From positions 68,005 to 114,383 of the forward strand of contig JAFGGP010000041.1 in the NCBI GenBank assembly GCA_016930485.1: a DNA stretch of 46,379 bases, given 5' to 3'. Shown one piece after another: positions 41,625-46,379 of this stretch. Numbering within the stretch: position 1 is the stretch's first letter; every line of letters starts with the position of its first letter. The stretch comes from Candidatus Omnitrophota bacterium. Its GTDB lineage: Bacteria; Omnitrophota; Gorgyraeia; JAFGGP01. Below the pieces are notes generated by a model, which was given only the letters and a program-made list of their open reading frames with translations, was not told the origin of the DNA and made no database searches. Both the position numbers and the translations under genes were made by a program.

Positions 41625-42649
41625 TTCAATTCACCTCGCATTAACCACATAGTTCTCTGTACCGTAATATCCAGAGGCACATCTTTCCCCTTCATGGCGT
41701 TCGCGACCTGCGACAGAGACATGTAGCGAACCGTTGCCCCGTTAACACCAACAAGATAATCATGCTTGAGCACACCGCTCTTTTCGGCAAGAGAGCCTTT
41801 CTTGAGGGAAACGATTTCGATCCCCGACGGCTCCTGTTGCAGCGTTACCCCCAGCGCCTTCAGGGGTGCGGTGGCGAAACGCGCGTCTTGCCGTTCGATC
41901 CGCAGCGTCCGTTCGATGACAAGTTTGATCTGACTGAACCGGGGGCCGATCAGCTTATCAATCACCGCATCCAGCCCTTCGTACCGCGCAGATTCTCCCC
42001 AGATCTCGACGATTCTGTCGCCCGTCTGAAATGTATTGTGAAAAGGACGGGGAAGACGTAACGTATTTTTTACCACGGGAAATAATCCGTCCTGTTCGAT
42101 TTCAATCCCCAGCTGCCTGTGTAGTATCGTGTTTTTCTCTTCCTGTGGCAGATCATAGAGAGACTTCTCCAGAGGCTCTACATTCCAGCGCTGTAAGGCA
42201 CCCTCTTTCTGGTCGATTTTCTTCTGTGAGAGGTGTTCCTGCTCATATCGCGCCAGCGACCGCAAATACACAATCCTATCCTTTGCCTTCGTAAACTGGG
42301 AATTAACAGTAATGGCCTGCTGATAGAGATCGATTGCCTTGGCGCGGTTACCCTGGCGTTCCAGCTGGAGTCCCGTATGAAACAGGTTTTTCTCCGGCTG
42401 GTCGTATTCAATGTCGGTAACGCCGTCAAAAAAGAACTCTTTTTCTCCCTCAGCAGTGCTCATAATCACCGACTTCTGGGTCTCTTCTAGAATAACGCCT
42501 TTTTGACTAGATCCCTCCTTCAGGTATACGGTATCGGCTGAGGCAATGGGTGCAGAAAGACAGAAAAGGCAGGATACAATACATACCAACCATGCAATCG
42601 TACGTATGGATAGTGACCTGTAAGGGGGTGCAAACTCTTGACTGTGCAT
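41621..42649 (-). CDS. Exported protein with TPR-like and PDZ regions
   Basis: About 342 residues from the ATG at 42649 (GAAGAG upstream), with a signal/membrane helix (AWLVCIVSCLFCLSAPIASA). A small beta region (DTVYLKEGSSQKGVILEETQ) and a TPR-like stretch (RQGNRAKAIDLYQQAITVNS) follow, then a PDZ segment ending SGVLKHDYLVGVNGATVRYM. It probably binds protein ends in the periplasm. No protease domain is present. The track adds 31 leader residues that look untranslated. Confidence 0.8.
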   Translation of the reverse strand: MHSQEFAPPYRSLSIRTIAWLVCIVSCLFCLSAPIASADTVYLKEGSSQKGVILEETQKSVIMSTAEGEKEFFFDGVTDIEYDQPEKNLFHTGLQLERQGNRAKAIDLYQQAITVNSQFTKAKDRIVYLRSLARYEQEHLSQKKIDQKEGALQRWNVEPLEKSLYDLPQEEKNTILHRQLGIEIEQDGLFPVVKNTLRLPRPFHNTFQTGDRIVEIWGESARYEGLDAVIDKLIGPRFSQIKLVIERTLRIERQDARFATAPLKALGVTLQQEPSGIEIVSLKKGSLAEKSGVLKHDYLVGVNGATVRYMSLSQVANAMKGKDVPLDITVQRTMWLMRGELK

Positions 42650-42770
42650 AAGCTCTTCAAAGTAATTTAGTAACGTCATTTTAGCAAAAAGAAAAAGGAA
42701 AGTCAAATGAAACCAATGAACTTTCCGGCAACGGACCTGCACATATCCGTTTCATAAGGCCCGCTTGTAT

Positions 42771-42800
42771 TTGACCAGAAAGCAACTTGTGTGGTATAAC
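42771..42800 (+). promoter_or_regulatory. Promoter of the YjbQ-family gene
   Basis: TTGACC, an 18-base spacer and TATAAC lie about 100 bases before the chosen start. Confidence 0.6.
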
Positions 42801-42900
42801 ACCACCTATATCCGGTATATACAAGGAGAGTGACATCCCTTCTCTTGGCTCATGCCCCGGTCATGCATCAATGCGTATCTTCCCACAAAAGGAGGCGTTC

Positions 42901-43320
42901 ATGAAGATTATCCAGGAAAGGTTCTCGATCAAAACAAAAGGATTCAATGACTGTGTCGACCTCACCGATATTCTGACTCAAACTCTGCATGCCTCGCGCA
43001 TACAATCAGGGCTGATCCATATATTTATACCGGGTTCAACGGCGGGGGTGACCACCATCGAGTATGAAAGCGGCGCTGTCGCAGATTTGAAGGCGGCCAT
43101 AGCGCGAATGGCCCCTGAAAACATGCACTATAATCACGATGCCAGATGGGGCGACGGTAACGGCTTTTCCCACGTCCGGTCCGCGCTTATCGGCCCTTCC
43201 CTCACCGTGCCTGTCGCTGACGGCAGGCCCGTGCTCGGCACATGGCAGCAGGTAATTCTTATTGATTGTGATAACCGACCGCGAAATCGTTCCTGCATGA
43301 TTACCGTAATGGGGATATAA
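42901..43320 (+). CDS. YjbQ/UPF0047 family protein
   Basis: 139 residues of the YjbQ family, starting MKIIQERFSIKTKGFNDCVD, with LIHIFIPGSTAGVTTIEYES, then MHYNHDARWGDGNGFSHVRS and GTWQQVILIDCDNRPRNRS. The conserved His/Asp cluster (HNHDA-type) is present. The family is small and trimeric, with weak thiamine-phosphate-synthase-like activity reported for some members. AAAGGAGG precedes the ATG at 42901; the track start 38 codons earlier is not supported. Confidence 0.9.
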   Translation: MKIIQERFSIKTKGFNDCVDLTDILTQTLHASRIQSGLIHIFIPGSTAGVTTIEYESGAVADLKAAIARMAPENMHYNHDARWGDGNGFSHVRSALIGPSLTVPVADGRPVLGTWQQVILIDCDNRPRNRSCMITVMGI

Positions 43321-43342
43321 CAGGAAGGAAAAAAGGTGAGAT

Positions 43343-45700
43343 TTATCTGCCCAACTGCCCGAGCATCTTCTTGATATCCTGAAGCTGTTTCTCTAACAAG
43401 GCCTTGGCCTGTTCTTTCTCGGATAGCTGTACTTCTAGACTGTGTACTGTATTCTCTAACTCGGACTGTTTTTGCCTGAGCTCGCCAACGAGGGCCTGTG
43501 ATGAATCAAGCCTCGACAGCAATTCTTTTTTCTCCCTATCGGCCTGACTGCGCCCCTTCTCGAGAACCGCTACCTGCTGGCTGATCTGCTCTAATGCGCT
43601 CTGCGTCTCCTTCAATTGAGACTGGTATGAGGCCACCTCCTTTTCTAACGACCTGTTGAGCCTTTGGGAATCAGAAAGACTATCCTGCAACGACCTAATC
43701 CGTTCGTTTAAACGGTCCTCTTCGTCCTTGCGTTCCTGAATCTGGCCGATCAACGTCAGATTTCCGTCCTGTGCCTTCTTGAGTTCTGCCTCGAGCGAGG
43801 CAATGCGCTTTTGAGAGTTATGAAGTTCGAGATCCAGCCCCTTGCATGCCGCCTCGTTCTCTGTCAATAAAGAACTCAAACGCTGTCTTTCTTCCTCGGC
43901 GCCCTGATTTTTCTGCTGTAATAATTCTATCTGCTTACCGAAGGAGCCCCTCTGGGCGGTGAGATCGGTTGTCTGCTTCTTAAGGACATTCCTTTCCAGT
44001 TCAATCTTCTGAGAGGCACGCATCAGTTCCTCAATCTCCGCTTTATTCCTCTGCAACTCCTTCTCCTGATCCTCCATCTTCTGTTCATAGGCAAGCTGTT
44101 TTTTCTGAAGCTCCTCGATGGACCGGTTAAAGGCAGCAATCTCTTCGGCGCGAGTCTTAAGCTCTTTCTGCAACTGTTCTTTCTGAATAAGCAGTGTTCC
44201 ACGCTCACTCGATGCCTCGCCTAAACTCTTATTCAGAGAGGCAACCTCCTTTTCGAGTCGTTCGCCCCTCCCCTGGGCGCTCAGCAACGATTTGTTCAGC
44301 GCCGCGTTATCTCCGGTCAATGTCTTTACCTGAGCCTCCAGCCGGGTATTTGTGTCCTTTTGTGAGGTGTTTTGCTGGCGAAGCCCATCCAATTCTTTTT
44401 TCAGGCTATCCACGTTAAGGGCGATTTTTTCTAACTTGGCAACCGTCGTTTTTAATGAGACGTTTTCTTTTTGTGCCTCACTCAGGTTTTTCTCCGTAAC
44501 AGCCCGTTCCTCGGCTATGGCTCCTTTTGCCTCTTCTAAGAAAGAGATTTTTTTCTTTGTCTCCTCTATCAGCACCTCCTGTCTCCCGAAACGGGTGCGA
44601 AGGGATTCCAGTTCCTGAGTCAGGGCTGCCCCGGAGTCGGTTAAGCCCTTTACCTGTGCCCGGGCAACCGACAGCTCCTTCTGAAGCGTCGCTGCCAGAG
44701 CCTCCTTTTCCTGTAACATCCTCTGAGTCTCGGAAAATTCCTCTTTTGTCTGAGTAAACATCGCATCCTTTTTTTCGGCGTCCCGCCTCATCTCTTCCAA
44801 CTGCCTGCTCAAACGGGCCTTGTCTTCTTCCAGTACACTTACATACTGGTCTCTTTGCGCCAGTTCGCGCGAAAGTCCGGCACACTCCTCCTTGACACCC
44901 TTGACCTCCCTTCCAAGTATAACACCCTTCTCTCTGTAATCCGCGTTCTCCTCCCTCATAGCGGCAAGCAACTGTTTCATCTCGGCATTGTCCTTCGCAA
45001 AGGCTGCATTTTCGTCTTTCAGTGCGGTCTGTTTCTGTGAGGAGTCATACAGCCGGGCCATTATCTCCTCCAAAGCATCATCTTTCTGCTGGAGTTGCTG
45101 CTTCAACACCTCGATCTGCGCGTCCTGCGCCGAAAGCTGTTCCTGCATAGTGTCGCGGTTCTTCTGGAGCTGGGAAAAACGATCGGATAACTCTGTTAAT
45201 TCCCGCTCTTTTTTTTCGAGCTGACCCGTTAAACGGCCAACCATCCTGACATTCAGTTCGTTTAATTTAGATATCCTCTCAAGGGTCTCGCTTAAACCAA
45301 GCACCCCCTGTGCACCCTCTTCCGACTGCACCGGCCTTGCCTCAGTAGAGACAAGCGGAAATCGGGACTCTAACAGACAGACGGCATCGGAAACGCGAAT
45401 ACGGGAAAACTGAGACGGGTCAAGGGGGGCGACGAGCGATGAATCCGGAAAGACATCCACAGCAACAACCCTGGTTATCTCTGCGTTATCACGGATAACC
45501 GTCAAGACCGCCCCCTCGCTTATCGGGGAATTTTCTGAGCCGAGGTCAATCAGACCCTTCGCATCCTCGGGAGAAACCTCTACAAAGACCCCTTTTATCT
45601 CACTGGATGCGGCGGCAACACAAAAGTCCGTATAAAAAAACAGGGGGCAAACAGCAATTCCTGTTGCTATCGTAAGTCGGATAGTTTTATGTATTGGCAT
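43343..45700 (-). CDS. Long exported coiled-coil protein
   Basis: 785 residues. A signal peptide is likely (TIATGIAVCPLFFYTDFCVA). A small N-terminal domain of about 100 residues (EIKGVFVEVSPEDAKGLIDL) is followed by about 640 residues of near-continuous heptad coil. The coil is rich in Leu, Glu, Lys and Gln, as in NVRMVGRLTGQLEKKERELT. It resembles structural or scaffolding coils, with no enzyme motif. The next gene upstream is a similar coil, so they may be paired. Confidence 0.8.
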   Translation of the reverse strand: MPIHKTIRLTIATGIAVCPLFFYTDFCVAAASSEIKGVFVEVSPEDAKGLIDLGSENSPISEGAVLTVIRDNAEITRVVAVDVFPDSSLVAPLDPSQFSRIRVSDAVCLLESRFPLVSTEARPVQSEEGAQGVLGLSETLERISKLNELNVRMVGRLTGQLEKKERELTELSDRFSQLQKNRDTMQEQLSAQDAQIEVLKQQLQQKDDALEEIMARLYDSSQKQTALKDENAAFAKDNAEMKQLLAAMREENADYREKGVILGREVKGVKEECAGLSRELAQRDQYVSVLEEDKARLSRQLEEMRRDAEKKDAMFTQTKEEFSETQRMLQEKEALAATLQKELSVARAQVKGLTDSGAALTQELESLRTRFGRQEVLIEETKKKISFLEEAKGAIAEERAVTEKNLSEAQKENVSLKTTVAKLEKIALNVDSLKKELDGLRQQNTSQKDTNTRLEAQVKTLTGDNAALNKSLLSAQGRGERLEKEVASLNKSLGEASSERGTLLIQKEQLQKELKTRAEEIAAFNRSIEELQKKQLAYEQKMEDQEKELQRNKAEIEELMRASQKIELERNVLKKQTTDLTAQRGSFGKQIELLQQKNQGAEEERQRLSSLLTENEAACKGLDLELHNSQKRIASLEAELKKAQDGNLTLIGQIQERKDEEDRLNERIRSLQDSLSDSQRLNRSLEKEVASYQSQLKETQSALEQISQQVAVLEKGRSQADREKKELLSRLDSSQALVGELRQKQSELENTVHSLEVQLSEKEQAKALLEKQLQDIKKMLGQLGR

Positions 45701-45727
45701 GGATAATAGACACCCCGGGATGAGGCA

Positions 45728-46379
45728 TTACAGCCCATCACTGATATGGATCGCCTTTTCTAGCTGTTCTTCCAGTGAAGTCTTCAATCGCAGCGTCTTT
45801 TCAAAGCGTTTCTCAAGCATTGCTTTCTCTTCCATAAGCTGGGCATACTGTTTGTGTGCCTCCTCGAGTTCTTTCTCCAATCGGCTGCGCAGCGATGATA
45901 AACCGTTCGTCTCTTTCTGCAAAAGAACCTTTTGAGAAGTTAAGGCAACAATTGTCTCCTGCGCGGTCTGGAATTTTTCCTCTAAGGTTCCTAGTTCCTG
46001 CTCGGAACGCCGTAAGGATGCCTCGGTCTTTTCCAAGATATCCTCTTTTTTTGCCAAAGAATTCTGTAGCTCTTTTATGGTCTGATACGTCCCCGATAAT
46101 ACATCCTTGTTCTTTGCCAGTTCCTGCTCAAGGTCTGCCTTTGCCGATCGAAGATTCTCCGTTGTGCCCTCGAGCCGCCTGCCGAGCGCACGTTCGCTCT
46201 CCAGTTCCCGTTGAGTATCCGCCAGCTGCTTCCTGAGCTTCTCCTGCTCTGCCTTTAGCGAAGAAAGGGTTTTGGTGAGGGTGTCCCGGTCGGCGGCTGT
46301 CTGAGAAAGTGACTCCTCTATTTTCCTAACTGCCTGTGTCAGCTCATCGATCTTCGCCTCGCGCTGTGTAAGGGCAGCC
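45728..46379 (-). CDS. Coiled-coil protein, 5' end beyond the window
   Basis: The track shows only 109 residues from an internal Met at 46057, but the frame stays open to the window edge (for example KAEQEKLRKQLADTQRELES), giving at least 217 codons. It is the same Leu/Glu/Lys-rich heptad type as the adjacent 785-residue protein, ending AIHISDGL 27 bases before that gene. The start and any signal peptide lie outside. Confidence 0.8.
   Translation of the reverse strand, partial: AALTQREAKIDELTQAVRKIEESLSQTAADRDTLTKTLSSLKAEQEKLRKQLADTQRELESERALGRRLEGTTENLRSAKADLEQELAKNKDVLSGTYQTIKELQNSLAKKEDILEKTEASLRRSEQELGTLEEKFQTAQETIVALTSQKVLLQKETNGLSSLRSRLEKELEEAHKQYAQLMEEKAMLEKRFEKTLRLKTSLEEQLEKAIHISDGL

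Overview
The window looks like a chromosomal segment of a Gram-negative-type bacterium from a deep lineage. The best guess is a member of the candidate phylum Omnitrophota or another PVC-related group. This rests on a fused SecD-SecF, an AsmA-like envelope protein, a four-helix-bundle protein, a prepilin with a doubled GxTxxE leader and the mix of housekeeping genes. No rRNA or marker phylogeny is available here, so the taxon is inference. Most genes lie on the minus strand in tight runs with 1-4 base overlaps.

Layout. 1-5.1 kb: a cut-off 7TM sensor N-terminus, a 712-residue fusion (SRPBCC cyclase, LuxD-like hydrolase, methyltransferase), an excisionase-type HTH protein, a small zinc-ribbon gene missed by the ORF track, a four-helix-bundle protein, an XRE-cupin regulator and a diguanylate cyclase. 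5.1-17.2 kb: a conserved core of recG, rsmD, coaD, yceD, rpmF, plsX, fabH and fabD, then divergent rpmB, then recJ, secDF, yajC and a cysteine-cluster protein. 17.3-24.3 kb: tRNA-Arg(TCG), a PP-loop thiolase-like gene, NAD kinase, ferredoxin, nadA, def, a PHP phosphatase, iscU-like and Rrf2 genes, then tRNA-Pro, tRNA-Arg(TCT) and tRNA-His. 24.3-34.3 kb: inositol-phosphate synthase, cupin, AsmA-like protein, rdgB, rph, queE, queC, murI, tmRNA, smpB, a response regulator, maf and tRNA-Leu. 34.3-46.4 kb: response regulator with pilB, an integral membrane protein, two small secreted proteins sharing a C-terminal motif, a prepilin, a flavodoxin, a secreted Ca-loop protein, a response regulator/HAMP/PDZ cluster, YjbQ and two long coiled-coil proteins.

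The most unusual thing is a family of three small (about 231-273 bp) non-coding elements. Each sits exactly at the 3' end of a structural RNA gene: tRNA-Arg(TCG), tRNA-Arg(TCT) and tmRNA. Each is bounded by a 17-22 bp direct repeat of that gene's own T-arm and acceptor 3' end, as in integration at tRNA attachment sites, but the element is far too small to encode a recombinase. They share a conserved two-hairpin core. Each also carries, on the opposite strand, a 13-base match to a T-arm, and that match is best for its own host gene. Two of the three are followed directly by a second conserved hairpin, and a diverged copy of that hairpin lies downstream of tRNA-Pro.

Other points of interest are a tmRNA with a predicted 25-residue tag ending in TAVA, 10-bp-periodic repeat arrays in opposite orientation upstream of murI, and the tri-domain fusion gene.
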